In this document: positions 5,691 through 13,962 of the stretch, one piece after another
Layout of the letters: each line of letters opens with the position of its first letter
Numbering within the stretch: the first letter of the stretch is position 1
Virus record (IMG/VR): IMGVR_UViG_3300030329_003825
Location: 1 to 29,639 of that record
Source of the DNA: a virus
Length of the DNA stretch: 29,639 nt
Reading direction: 5' to 3' (one strand)
Notes under the pieces: model-generated
Told to the model about the DNA's origin: nothing
The model's input: the letters and a program-made list of their open reading frames with translations, nothing else
The model's database searches: none
Position numbers and translations under genes: made by a program

Positions 5691-7659
5691 AAAATTTATA
5701 ATTGAAATACGAACTAAGGGTTTTGCACAAGCCAACAAATCTTTAGATAAAGTAGCAAAATCATCAAGGGCTTTTGCAAGAGAGGCAAATAAGGGTAGTG
5801 GTGCAGCGGCAACATTTAGAGCCAGCATGTCAAGACTGCGTAATAGTTTATTATTATATGGTTTTGCTATAGCAACAATTATTCAGTCTACAAGAAAATT
5901 TGTTCAAGCATCAACAGGTTTTGAAGACGTTAAAACACGATTAGTCGGACTAATGGGTTCTGTTGAAAGAGCAGAGCGAGCATTTAAAACATTTAATAAT
6001 GTTGCTGCAACTACTCCATTTAATTTATTAGACGTAGTAGAAGCTGGTGCGCAATTAAAAGCATTTGGTGCTGATGCTGAAGCATTAATTAAACCAATTA
6101 CAGATTTAGCTGCGCATATGAACACAACTGCTGTAGAAGCGGCAAATTCATTTGGTCGTGCTTTTGCTGCTGGAGCAGGAGCAGCAGACATATTACGAGA
6201 AAAAGGCGTATTAAATACAGTTAAATCATTTAATAAAATTGATGATATTACAAAAACCACTTTACCGGAATTTCGCGAAGCATTAATAGAGACATTAGTT
6301 AATCCTGCTGCTGGTATCGAGGGTGCAACAGATAGAATGTCAAAAACATTTACTGGTGCATTTAGTAATATGATGGACGCAGTAACAAGACTTGCGGCAA
6401 ATATTGGTAATACATTTATGCCTGCTTTAAAAGACGCTGTTGTAGGTCTTGGTGATTTAGCAAGTGAAGCAGATAGGTTTTTAACATTTGTAAAAAATGG
6501 TAGAGCTAATTTTGATGTTTTTGGACAATCTATTGAGGATTTTGGTTTAAAAATTGAAACACTTACAATAAAGCAATTAGAAGCAGAGCTTGCCACAATA
6601 AATAAACAGATGGCAGATTCTAAAAAACCAATTGAACAAGCTACTGAATCAGCAGCTCATTTTGTTAATGGATTTGCTATAATGGGTGTAGAAACTCAAA
6701 AAAACAATAAAGCAATACAAACATTGCAAGAAACTTATGGATCACTCAATGGCCAAATTAATTTAGGAAATGGTATTACTTTAAATTTTACTGATGCTTT
6801 AGATGATGTAAATAAAGTATCGCAAGATTTTAACACTACTCAAGTCGCAACAAATGTCAATGCACAAGTCTTTGCAGAAAGAATTGCTGCAATAAATGCA
6901 GAACTTGAGCGCAGAAAAAATCTTAACCCTGATTTAGAAAATGCACAAAAAACTTTTAGTGAATTATTAGAGAAAACAGATTTAGCGCAATTAAAAGAAA
7001 TTGAAACTCTTAGAACACTTATTGAAACACATAGAGAAGAAATAGGAACAAATGAAGAAGTAATGGCAGTTTTAACCATGTTGCAAGAAAAATATGATCA
7101 ATTGACTGGTGCTACTAAAAAAGCAAAAGAAGAAGCCAAAGCAAATAAATTAGCAAAAAAAGAAGAAGAAGATCAATTGTTGCGCACAGCAGCAGCAACT
7201 ACTGCAATAGCATCAGGATTACAACAAATGTTTGACAAAAGCATGAATGCTGAAGATAAAATGAAGGCATTGCTAAGAACGCTAGGTCAATTAATTACCA
7301 TTGCTGCTCCAGGTGGTGCTGGCGCACTTGGTGGATCACTGTTGCAAGCTTTTACTGGCTTTATTGGTCATACTGGTGGATTAATTGGTAATAATGGCAT
7401 ACAACGCTTTGCTACCGGTGGTATGGTTCAAGGTCAGGATAATGTACCAATACTTGCACAATCAGGTGAATTTATTATGCAACGCAGCGCAGTTAATAGT
7501 ATAGGCTTGCAAAACTTAGCGCAGATGAATCAAACCGGTCAGCCATCAGGTGGCCTTACTATTAACATTGCAGGTGATATGGTTGGTGATGAGGATCATG
7601 TAAGAACAAAAGTATTACCTGCTATTAAAGAAGAATTAAGGCGTGAAGCTAACGCATAA
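5680..7659 (+). CDS. Tail tape measure protein (659 aa)
   Basis: A long Ala/Thr/Lys-rich, mostly helical protein. It opens with a beta segment (KFIIEIRTKGF), has a hydrophobic stretch near residues 55-70 (SLLLYGFAIATIIQS) and long coiled coils between about 290 and 500. A Gly/Ala-rich hydrophobic C-terminal region follows, with the ending shared by many tape measures (DNVPILAQSGEFIMQ then RSAVNSIGLQNL). Tape length sets tail length; at about 0.15 nm per residue this implies a tail near 100 nm, i.e. a siphovirus. Position after the frameshifted chaperone supports the call. Confidence 0.85.
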   Translation: MAAEKFIIEIRTKGFAQANKSLDKVAKSSRAFAREANKGSGAAATFRASMSRLRNSLLLYGFAIATIIQSTRKFVQASTGFEDVKTRLVGLMGSVERAERAFKTFNNVAATTPFNLLDVVEAGAQLKAFGADAEALIKPITDLAAHMNTTAVEAANSFGRAFAAGAGAADILREKGVLNTVKSFNKIDDITKTTLPEFREALIETLVNPAAGIEGATDRMSKTFTGAFSNMMDAVTRLAANIGNTFMPALKDAVVGLGDLASEADRFLTFVKNGRANFDVFGQSIEDFGLKIETLTIKQLEAELATINKQMADSKKPIEQATESAAHFVNGFAIMGVETQKNNKAIQTLQETYGSLNGQINLGNGITLNFTDALDDVNKVSQDFNTTQVATNVNAQVFAERIAAINAELERRKNLNPDLENAQKTFSELLEKTDLAQLKEIETLRTLIETHREEIGTNEEVMAVLTMLQEKYDQLTGATKKAKEEAKANKLAKKEEEDQLLRTAAATTAIASGLQQMFDKSMNAEDKMKALLRTLGQLITIAAPGGAGALGGSLLQAFTGFIGHTGGLIGNNGIQRFATGGMVQGQDNVPILAQSGEFIMQRSAVNSIGLQNLAQMNQTGQPSGGLTINIAGDMVGDEDHVRTKVLPAIKEELRREANA

Positions 7660-7662
7660 ATT

Positions 7663-9771
7663 ATGGCATTATCTTTTCATGCAAACTTTACAAACTCTCT
7701 CAAGCGTAACAATGATATATTCCCATTGGTGCAGATTGGTGGCAGTTCAACTATATATTTATCTACTAGAGATGTAACAGTAGACTCGCAGGCATATGAT
7801 GGTAGGCTCTTAAATGCTCCTGGAATTACTTCTAGTATTGATTTAAGAAACAGAACAAGTCGCACAAATAATATCACTATACGCATAGCAAATAACGGCT
7901 ATGATGCTACTTTTGCGCAAAGAACCAACAAAGCAGTTACTATTTATTTTGCAACCAATGGCACAACATCTGCTATTGGTCAGTGTTTAAAAGTATTTAC
8001 AGGTCGTGTTGTTGGCATTAGTAAATTAACAGATAAAGAAATTGCGGTGAACTGTGAAGATTATGCATCTTGGAGATATAATAAGATATTAACAGAACAA
8101 GTGGGAAGTGCCACTGGATATAATATGCCAGGAACAAAAATGTTTTTACCATTAAGCTATGGTGGTTTCACAGAAAACACTTCTACAGAATCTAGTACTG
8201 GACTTTGCGAAAGTAAAAAACTGCGACCAGTAAAGTTTATTACACATGATAGAGATTATTTATACTACAATGAGGGTATTAATGCACAAGGTGGCAGGCC
8301 ACATCTTTATGTTGATGGTATTGATAAATTTGTGCCAATAGAAGAAGCACAATCAGGCACACTTGATAAATTTGGCACAAATAATATACGAGTAAATAAT
8401 TCTGACAATCCAGGCTCGGATAATGATTATTTTAGACATTCAGTAAAGTTGTATCCTAACACAGTAGCCGGAGCAGCAGATGATCCAAGCAGTATTAGTG
8501 CAACTATAGCGGATATTACTAATGCATTAGATGAAACTAGTAGCGTTGTTAGTGTTAGTGCCGTGTCAGGTAGCACGCCTTATGTTGGTGCATTTGGTGA
8601 AATGTCAGGCACATTGCTAGGCACTATTAAATCAGTGAGGGCATGTATCAAGGGTGAAAGTACACAAGGAGCATTAGTGTCATGTTGGATTAAAGCAGGT
8701 GATGGCGATACTATTTTAGATGCTGCCGTCACAACTGGTAATGGATTTTCATCTTCAAGTGGAGCTGCTAATTTAGCGGACGGTACTATTTTGACTTTTA
8801 GTAAGGATGTCACATCAGTTTGGGATATGGGTGTTAATCTTAATGGTGTTATTTTTGGTTTTTATCAGCGGTCAACAAGCGGTACAGAAACATTAAAAAT
8901 AACAGAGATGTATTTAGAATTTACAACATACATACCCATTGACACCAATAATGGTAAAGCTAAAAACCAAGAAATGCCTGAGATACTATACATTGGCGCT
9001 GACGGTACAACTTTAGATGGATATGATAATATTACTGATCATGGCCCAACTGAAGTGCATGAAAATATATTAAAAAACTTTGGGCCTGGAGCAAGTTTTA
9101 TTGATACTTCAACACAAGGTACAGTTGAGGGTGAATTTGATCCTGATGGTTTAGTGCGATGCACTATTGACGATCCTGAAATGACTGTACAGGATGCATT
9201 AAATAAATTGCAAAAAGAAGCTGGTTTTATATCCTATGTGCGACCTAGTGATGGTAAAGTGTATTATTTACTCGAAGATGCTGGTGATAAATCATCTGAT
9301 CCTGGAATAGAAGCTGTATTAACCACTGCTATGTACCGTAATCCTGTATTTGGCACAATACCATTATCGCAAATGCTTTGGAAAGTGACATATAATTATG
9401 ATAAGCATCCTGCAAAAGGAACGTATTTAACTGGATCGACTACCCAAGACACAACAACAAAAGGCACTTATGATTTTGGCGATAATGATGGTGTGGCAAC
9501 ATTTAATTTAGATTGGGTTAATGAAACAAGAGGGCCGGTCAATTTAATTAATTTATTTAAATACCAGCGCATGACTGCGCAATGCGAGATATTAGACCCA
9601 GCTAAGTGGACATTAGAAATTGGGGATGTCATTACTTTTAGCGATCCACCAGCAGATTTTAGATTGCGTGATAGTAGTGCGGCATATACTGACTATCAGT
9701 TTCGTATTACTGAGACAACCAGGACAGTCAACTCTTTAAAAATTAAAGCAATGGAAGTGTATAAAGCGTAA
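7663..9771 (+). CDS. Tail-tip / baseplate hub-like protein (702 aa)
   Basis: The first large gene after the tape measure. The N-terminal 150 residues are beta-rich (FPLVQIGGSSTIYLSTRDV, KVFTGRVVGISKLTDKEIAVNCEDYASW), like tail proteins that define segments of the host-contact structure. A middle region (about 300-430) resembles an inserted jelly-roll-like domain. The C-terminal third (MTVQDALNKLQKEAGFISYVRPSDGKVYYL) resembles hub-type domains. By gene order it should be the distal tail or hub component. The exact family is not certain. Confidence 0.6.
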   Translation: MALSFHANFTNSLKRNNDIFPLVQIGGSSTIYLSTRDVTVDSQAYDGRLLNAPGITSSIDLRNRTSRTNNITIRIANNGYDATFAQRTNKAVTIYFATNGTTSAIGQCLKVFTGRVVGISKLTDKEIAVNCEDYASWRYNKILTEQVGSATGYNMPGTKMFLPLSYGGFTENTSTESSTGLCESKKLRPVKFITHDRDYLYYNEGINAQGGRPHLYVDGIDKFVPIEEAQSGTLDKFGTNNIRVNNSDNPGSDNDYFRHSVKLYPNTVAGAADDPSSISATIADITNALDETSSVVSVSAVSGSTPYVGAFGEMSGTLLGTIKSVRACIKGESTQGALVSCWIKAGDGDTILDAAVTTGNGFSSSSGAANLADGTILTFSKDVTSVWDMGVNLNGVIFGFYQRSTSGTETLKITEMYLEFTTYIPIDTNNGKAKNQEMPEILYIGADGTTLDGYDNITDHGPTEVHENILKNFGPGASFIDTSTQGTVEGEFDPDGLVRCTIDDPEMTVQDALNKLQKEAGFISYVRPSDGKVYYLLEDAGDKSSDPGIEAVLTTAMYRNPVFGTIPLSQMLWKVTYNYDKHPAKGTYLTGSTTQDTTTKGTYDFGDNDGVATFNLDWVNETRGPVNLINLFKYQRMTAQCEILDPAKWTLEIGDVITFSDPPADFRLRDSSAAYTDYQFRITETTRTVNSLKIKAMEVYKA

Positions 9772-10559
9772 TGGCACATAAGTTATTATTTGATAATGTA
9801 AGTACACGTAGCGCTACTCTTAACGATGGTTTAGTGGTAGAAAACACAGAAACAGAGGTTTTTGCCTTTTCTGATGCTACAAGCATTACAAATGAAAGTC
9901 GAGTTATTGATAGAAATTTTACCAATGCAATAAGTTCATTTGGCACTGGTACACAATCAGGAACTGATTTTCCTGAAAATGATGCATTGCAATTTGATTT
10001 TGGCAGTGCTAAAACAATTGATTTTGTAGCATTATATTTTAATGCTGCTGAAACAGATAGTATTAGGATACATTATGATGACGCTGCAAGTGGCAATACT
10101 ACAGAATTTAATGCTTTTACTGACAATTATGCAGTTGGTTGGAATATTAGAACATTTACTTCAACATCTGCAAGATATTGGATTGTGGAAGCTGCATCAG
10201 GCACAGTAGATGGTATTACAGAAATATTTTTTGGTTCTGCGTTAGAATTGCCTGTAGATGGCGCTGGAATTAAAATAGAAAAGCCATATAATTCTTTTAT
10301 TAGTAGTACTTATAACAATACTGAGTTTTCTAACAAAATTGATACAGAATTAAGAACATGGACACTACCATTGCCAATTGTAACAGAGTCAGATAAAACT
10401 GACCTTGAACTGTTATTATCTGATTATAATAATCTATATACTTTTGTATATTATGATGATAGTAATTATCATACAGTTAGGCTTGCCAAACCACTAACAT
10501 TTAGGCAAGTTGCGACGAATACATATTCAACAAGTGTAACATTGCAGGAAAGTGAATAA
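9771..10559 (+). CDS. Tail protein with discoidin-like domain, copy 1 (262 aa)
   Basis: Starts at a TAATG overlap. The N-terminal 160 residues look like a beta-sandwich of the carbohydrate-binding/discoidin type (DALQFDFGS, DFVALYFNAAETDSIRIHYDD, ARYWIVEA). The C-terminal part (about 170-262) is a different beta domain (TFVYYDDSNYHTVRLAKPLTF). The downstream gene has the same two-part layout with clearly related motifs, so the pair arose by duplication. Being last in the tail module they are candidates for tail-tip decoration or receptor contact. That function is inferred. Confidence 0.6.
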   Translation: MAHKLLFDNVSTRSATLNDGLVVENTETEVFAFSDATSITNESRVIDRNFTNAISSFGTGTQSGTDFPENDALQFDFGSAKTIDFVALYFNAAETDSIRIHYDDAASGNTTEFNAFTDNYAVGWNIRTFTSTSARYWIVEAASGTVDGITEIFFGSALELPVDGAGIKIEKPYNSFISSTYNNTEFSNKIDTELRTWTLPLPIVTESDKTDLELLLSDYNNLYTFVYYDDSNYHTVRLAKPLTFRQVATNTYSTSVTLQESE

Positions 10560-11317
10560 TGGCAGCTACAATTTACTATGATAAAAATGGTTTTTATGAT
10601 GCCAGCGTTGCAGCAGGTACGATTAATAGTAGCAACGTATTCGCTGCCAGCAGTTCTATTACAAACCCGGAATATATTTCAGATGAGGGCATTGACAACG
10701 CAATGACAAATGTGGCCAATGAGGATGCAGTTCAATTTACATTCTCTACTGGGGTGACAAATAATTTTGTAGCGTTGTACTTTACATCTGCAATGACTGA
10801 AACTATTGCACTGCATTATGACAATGCAAGTAGCGGTGCAGCAGCAGCTACATTAACTATAACTAATGATTTTAGCGCAGGGTGGAATGTATCTGAATTT
10901 ACCTTACCAGCTCCATTTCAATATTGGCTAATTAAGGCACATGGTACAGTAGCAGGCTTATCAGAAGCATTAATTGGATCAAAATTAGCTTTACCACTAG
11001 AGCCAAGTGCTACCGTTGTAACAAATCATAAATTTGGCACAGAAGAAATAAAAGCTTACGGTGCAAATAGATATTACATTGAAAAGCATAATAGCTATAA
11101 AATTTTAAATGTTAGTTTTGATTATATGACTGATGGAAATAAAACAACAATGCTAAGTTTCTCTAATACAGTCACAGACCGCAAACCTTTTATCTATAGT
11201 GAAGATGGAACAACCGGGCCATTTCATTGGGTTAGATTAATTAGGCCATTAACATTTAAAATGGTTTTGCCTAACATATGGTCATGCCAAATGGTAATGA
11301 GAGAACTTATTGCTTAA
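10559..11317 (+). CDS. Tail protein with discoidin-like domain, copy 2 (252 aa)
   Basis: A paralogue of the gene before it: both contain a D-A-x-Q-F-x-F-S motif, FVALYF, a short HYD-N/D-A-S-G motif, YW-I/L-x-A and a final W/T-V-R-L-x-P-L-T-F segment at similar positions. Overall identity looks modest, so the copies have diverged. It starts at TAATG overlapping copy 1. Its stop lies inside the convergent integrase gene (11 shared bases), leaving no space for a terminator. Likely an accessory tail-tip protein. Confidence 0.6.
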   Translation: MAATIYYDKNGFYDASVAAGTINSSNVFAASSSITNPEYISDEGIDNAMTNVANEDAVQFTFSTGVTNNFVALYFTSAMTETIALHYDNASSGAAAATLTITNDFSAGWNVSEFTLPAPFQYWLIKAHGTVAGLSEALIGSKLALPLEPSATVVTNHKFGTEEIKAYGANRYYIEKHNSYKILNVSFDYMTDGNKTTMLSFSNTVTDRKPFIYSEDGTTGPFHWVRLIRPLTFKMVLPNIWSCQMVMRELIA

Positions 11318-12413
11318 TAATTTTATCTAAAGCATTAAATGCGCTATTATTGTTTTGGCGCTGTTCTTCTAATGTAACACCAGCATAATGATTATCTACA
11401 ACCTCAATAGATTTATCACCAATACTATGCCCTGCTTTACTTGCATCTTTTGTTTCTTTTCTAACTAATTGTGCTTTCATTCTACGCAGATCGTGACATG
11501 TAAAATTAATACCTACTATAATGCTAATTTCTTTTATAATAGCATTTAAATCTTTATAGTTCATATCCAATGGTCTATCTGCGCCAGTTCTAAATCTTTT
11601 TTTCAATATAGATATTGCACTAGGATGTACCGAAACAGTTTCTCTTGTTTTACGGCGTTTTTGCAATAATAGCATTGTATTGTTAATAAAATCTATATGC
11701 TCCCAATGCAATTCTTTATATGGTTTACGACTATTATGTCCAATTAATTCATTTGCTCTAACACCAGTAATTGCAAATAAATAGGCAATGTCTTTTTGTT
11801 CTGTAGATAAATATGAATTATGAAATAAATGCTTAATCTCTTCATTTGTCCATACTTTATATTCTAACGGTTTTAGTTCATGTTTTTTATAGCGATCGCT
11901 TTTGCGCATAACGCGTTTAGTTACATATTCTTCTTCATAGGCCCAATTAAATATGTGTAGCAAATCACGCATATAGCTGTCTATGCCTCTTCTTGATCTA
12001 TGATGCTTATATTCCATAACATGTTTATATATAGTCCATCCAGTCACATTGACACCAAGTACTTTTTCTGATGTTTTGCGTAATGTTGATGCAATAGTAT
12101 CTCCTGGAAATACTTTTTTACAACTGTTCATTACAACTTTATATTTAGCAATAGTATCTATATTAGTTAACGTGCTTAAAACATTATTAGTAAATGCAAT
12201 AAATATTTCATCTATAGTCTTTTGTGGCTCTTCATTATATAATAATGCACGCCAGTTCATGCTGTTTTTTGCATATAGCTCTACGGTTTGCCAGTGGCCC
12301 AATGCAATAACAGCTTGCTCTTTTGTTTGAAAGTACTTTTGCTTACGTTGATTATCTCGTGGATCAACATAACTAACTCTGTAACTTTTATTTGGTTTAT
12401 CTAAACTTGCCAT
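11307..12413 (-). CDS. int: Tyrosine-family integrase (368 aa)
   Basis: The start is the ATG at 12413, which has AGAGG six bases ahead; an ATG further upstream adds 11 residues without a clear site. The N-terminus is a short arm-type domain (YRVSYVDPRDNQRKQKYF), then a core-binding domain. The catalytic domain has Arg in TGVRANEL (about 219), Lys in LLLQKRRK, HDLRR (about 306), His in GHSIGDK and Tyr in NHYAG (about 343). All catalytic residues are present, so it should be active. It integrates and with a partner excises the phage. No excisionase was recognised. Confidence 0.9.
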   Translation of the reverse strand: MASLDKPNKSYRVSYVDPRDNQRKQKYFQTKEQAVIALGHWQTVELYAKNSMNWRALLYNEEPQKTIDEIFIAFTNNVLSTLTNIDTIAKYKVVMNSCKKVFPGDTIASTLRKTSEKVLGVNVTGWTIYKHVMEYKHHRSRRGIDSYMRDLLHIFNWAYEEEYVTKRVMRKSDRYKKHELKPLEYKVWTNEEIKHLFHNSYLSTEQKDIAYLFAITGVRANELIGHNSRKPYKELHWEHIDFINNTMLLLQKRRKTRETVSVHPSAISILKKRFRTGADRPLDMNYKDLNAIIKEISIIVGINFTCHDLRRMKAQLVRKETKDASKAGHSIGDKSIEVVDNHYAGVTLEEQRQNNNSAFNALDKIIKQ

Positions 12414-12513
12414 TTTAACCTCTCTGTTGTGCATTAATATACACATTTGTGAACAAAAAACAAAATAATACTTGCAAAGTAAAAAGTGTTCACATTAAGT
12501 TTCATCTACGTTT
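12414..12513 (+). promoter_or_regulatory. Divergent control region with two inverted TGTGAACA operator-like sites
   Basis: The 100 bases between the integrase (leftward) and the HTH gene (rightward) carry TGTGAACA at 12448-12455 and its reverse complement at 12487-12494. A leftward promoter can be proposed with TGAACA, 16 bases and TATTAT, which would place one operator over its -35 box. A rightward promoter (TTGCAA, 17 bases, TTAAGT) is weaker. The arrangement is what a CI/Cro-like regulator would use to switch both directions. The promoter hexamers are my guesses; the repeated motif is plainly visible. Confidence 0.55.
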
Positions 12514-12720
12514 ATGGAACAAACACATACCAAAGTAAAATTTCGCGATTTGTTATCTCAAAATAAAATATCGCAACGCAGACTCAGCGCACTTGTCGGC
12601 ATTAGTCCGGCACTCCTTACTATGATGCTAAAAGGCGAGAGAACATTTCAGTATAGACACCGCGATAACATTGCGAGAATATTTAATGTTCAAGAAGATA
12701 GCATCATTTGGAATGAATAA
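12514..12720 (+). CDS. Cro/CI-type helix-turn-helix regulator (68 aa)
   Basis: A single XRE-type HTH domain fills this small protein: ISQRRLSALVGISPALLTMMLKG is the recognisable helix-turn-helix (about residues 20-42), and the helical tail ends in DSIIWNE. There is no peptidase or dimerisation domain. It lies just right of the operator-like repeats and opens the rightward operon, so a Cro-like or short repressor role is natural. It is the only clear XRE regulator in the window. Whether it keeps lysogeny or promotes lysis is not decidable here. Confidence 0.8.
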   Translation: MEQTHTKVKFRDLLSQNKISQRRLSALVGISPALLTMMLKGERTFQYRHRDNIARIFNVQEDSIIWNE

Positions 12721-12722
12721 TT

Positions 12723-12811
12723 TAGGGCGGTATCCTTCTTGTTGGCATGGTGACTTGATACATCATCATGTTTTGATTCTAACCTCTCAGTTGAATCCTC
12801 TTACCGCCCTA
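12723..12811 (+). ncRNA. Candidate structured RNA, three-way junction closed by a 10-bp stem
   Basis: Perfect inverted repeat TAGGGCGGTA (12723-12732) / TACCGCCCTA (12802-12811). Inside are two further helices. The first is CATGGTGA/TCATCATG (12746-12753 with 12763-12770, loop of 9, one G-U pair, extendable by two more G-U). The second is GATTC-AAC/GTT-GAATC (12775-12783 with 12790-12797, one bulged T, loop of 6). The G-U pairs work only on the plus strand. The element begins two bases after the regulator's stop codon, and its last base is the A of the next gene's ATG. Function unknown. Confidence 0.5.
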
Positions 12812-13059
12812 TGATTTTTCGTATCGCAATATCCGACGATCAACAGCAAATAGAATTTGCACAAAAAATACGTGCTTTATTTGCAAACAATAAAATTAAA
12901 AACACAACCTATGAGCCACAAAATGCAGATATTGGTGTAGTTGCCCATCAGGTAATTAATAAAAAATTATTAGGTCAAATTGTAGGCTTAATACAAAGAA
13001 GTGGTTATGAAATCACATTAATCGATAATAAAAATAAGGAAGCTAAATATGTCAAATAG
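12811..13059 (+). CDS. Hypothetical protein (82 aa)
   Basis: A small alpha/beta protein (IFRIAISDD, ADIGVVAHQVINKKLLGQIVGL, YEITLIDN). The ATG has no ribosome binding site and its A is the last base of the 10-bp stem described just upstream. Translation may depend on that structure or on coupling with the HTH gene. The gene overlaps the SSB gene by 11 bases and carries the SSB ribosome binding site (AAGGAAG). No family recognised. Confidence 0.6.
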   Translation: MIFRIAISDDQQQIEFAQKIRALFANNKIKNTTYEPQNADIGVVAHQVINKKLLGQIVGLIQRSGYEITLIDNKNKEAKYVK

Positions 13060-13582
13060 TTTAAGTGGTATTAATATACCTACTAGCGAATCAAGTGGTT
13101 TGTTTATGAAAAAACTGGAGCAAGGTGAAAATACAATACGCATTCTTACATCACCAATTGATGGATACGTATGGTGGCCTGAAGATGATAACAAGCCGCA
13201 ACGTGTTAAAGAACCAAAGGATATACCAACTGGCGTAAAAGATGCAAAGTATTTTTGGTTTCTTACCATTGGTATTAATGGCGAGGTTAAGTTTTTGGAA
13301 ATAAAACAAAGAACCATACAAAATCAAATTGCGGCTTTGTCTAATAACACACAATGGGGCGAAGTAAAAGATTATGATATAACTATTACAAGATCAGGTC
13401 AGGATTTAGAAACACAATATACTGTTGTGCCTAATCCCAAATCTGATGTAAGTACAGATGTGGCAGGTGAGTGGAATAAGATGAAAGCGCGTTATAAGCC
13501 TGAAAATCTCTTCACAAATGGATCTCCGCTAGAGGCCGGTGAAGAAGTTGCGCAAGATAATGATGAGGAACTGCCATTTTGA
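13049..13582 (+). CDS. ssb: Single-stranded DNA-binding protein (177 aa)
   Basis: The N-terminal half has the look of phage OB-fold SSBs (KLEQGENTIRILTSPIDGYVWW, then FWFLTIGINGEVKFLEIKQ with clustered aromatics). The C-terminus is the hallmark acidic tip ending in DNDEELPF, comparable to the DDDIPF tail that recruits replication partners. A good AAGGAAG site precedes the ATG. It is followed at once by a resolvase-like nuclease and lies upstream of the primase-helicase, as expected for a replication protein. Start is well supported. Confidence 0.8.
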   Translation: MSNSLSGINIPTSESSGLFMKKLEQGENTIRILTSPIDGYVWWPEDDNKPQRVKEPKDIPTGVKDAKYFWFLTIGINGEVKFLEIKQRTIQNQIAALSNNTQWGEVKDYDITITRSGQDLETQYTVVPNPKSDVSTDVAGEWNKMKARYKPENLFTNGSPLEAGEEVAQDNDEELPF

Positions 13583-13881
13583 ACGTAGCTAAAAAAGGCT
13601 ACCGAGGCGAAGTCGAGGTCAAAGAATTACTCTCTGACCTCGGCTTTGATGCCGAACGTAGTTGGGGTAGTGATGGCCGTGCTTTTGGCCTTGCTAGTGA
13701 TATAGATATAAAAGCAACACGAGATGATTTAGAATTACACGTGCAGGTGAAACGTCGCAAAAAAATTGCAAGTTATTTAGAATTTAAAAATGCAAACTTA
13801 GTCGCTGTTAGGCAAGATCGCGGTAAGTGGGTATTTATAATGAGCGAGGAAATGTTCAAAGATGTGCTTCGCGTGGAATAA
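13579..13881 (+). CDS. Hjc-like PD-(D/E)XK nuclease, putative Holliday junction resolvase (100 aa)
   Basis: Starts with TTG in a TTGA overlap with the SSB stop. The order GYRGEVEVKELLSDLGF, then SDIDIK, then VQVKRR is the PD-(D/E)XK pattern: helix Glu, Asp (about 40) and Q-x-K (about 56-58; Gln in place of Glu). The conserved G-x-x-x-E helix, the RS-x-GSDGRA segment and the short length match archaeal/phage Hjc-type resolvases. It would cut recombination or replication junctions before packaging. Sequence pattern is clear; the exact substrate is inferred. Confidence 0.7.
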   Translation: MNVAKKGYRGEVEVKELLSDLGFDAERSWGSDGRAFGLASDIDIKATRDDLELHVQVKRRKKIASYLEFKNANLVAVRQDRGKWVFIMSEEMFKDVLRVE

Positions 13882-13890
13882 ACATTTAAA

Positions 13891-13957
13891 ATCCGAGGAC
13901 AAAAGACTGAATACGAAAGAAGAGTCTGACAAAAAGTTGGCGAACTCGTCCTCGGAT
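13891..13957 (+). ncRNA. Candidate structured element A, 67 nt with a perfect 10-bp stem
   Basis: ATCCGAGGAC (13891-13900) pairs perfectly with GTCCTCGGAT (13948-13957) around a 47-base interior. The interior contains AGACT/AGTCT and AGTT-GGCG-AACT as possible helices. It starts ten bases after the preceding stop codon, in the only large gap of this operon. A second element with identical dimensions follows five bases later. There is no U-run, so it is not a standard terminator. RNA or DNA function is open; plus-strand RNA is assumed from operon direction. Confidence 0.45.
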
Positions 13958-13962
13958 AATAC

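Noticed and set aside
5904-6596. Long minus-strand open frame inside the tape measure gene
   Set aside because: It is a shadow of the Ala/Thr-rich coding strand, with no ribosome site and no protein motif; the plus-strand tape measure explains the sequence.
12723-12811. tRNA-like cloverleaf
   Set aside because: The outer 7 bp could be an acceptor stem, but there is no D arm, the middle stem has a 9-base loop, and the last arm lacks the GTTCRA T-loop, so it does not fit a tRNA.
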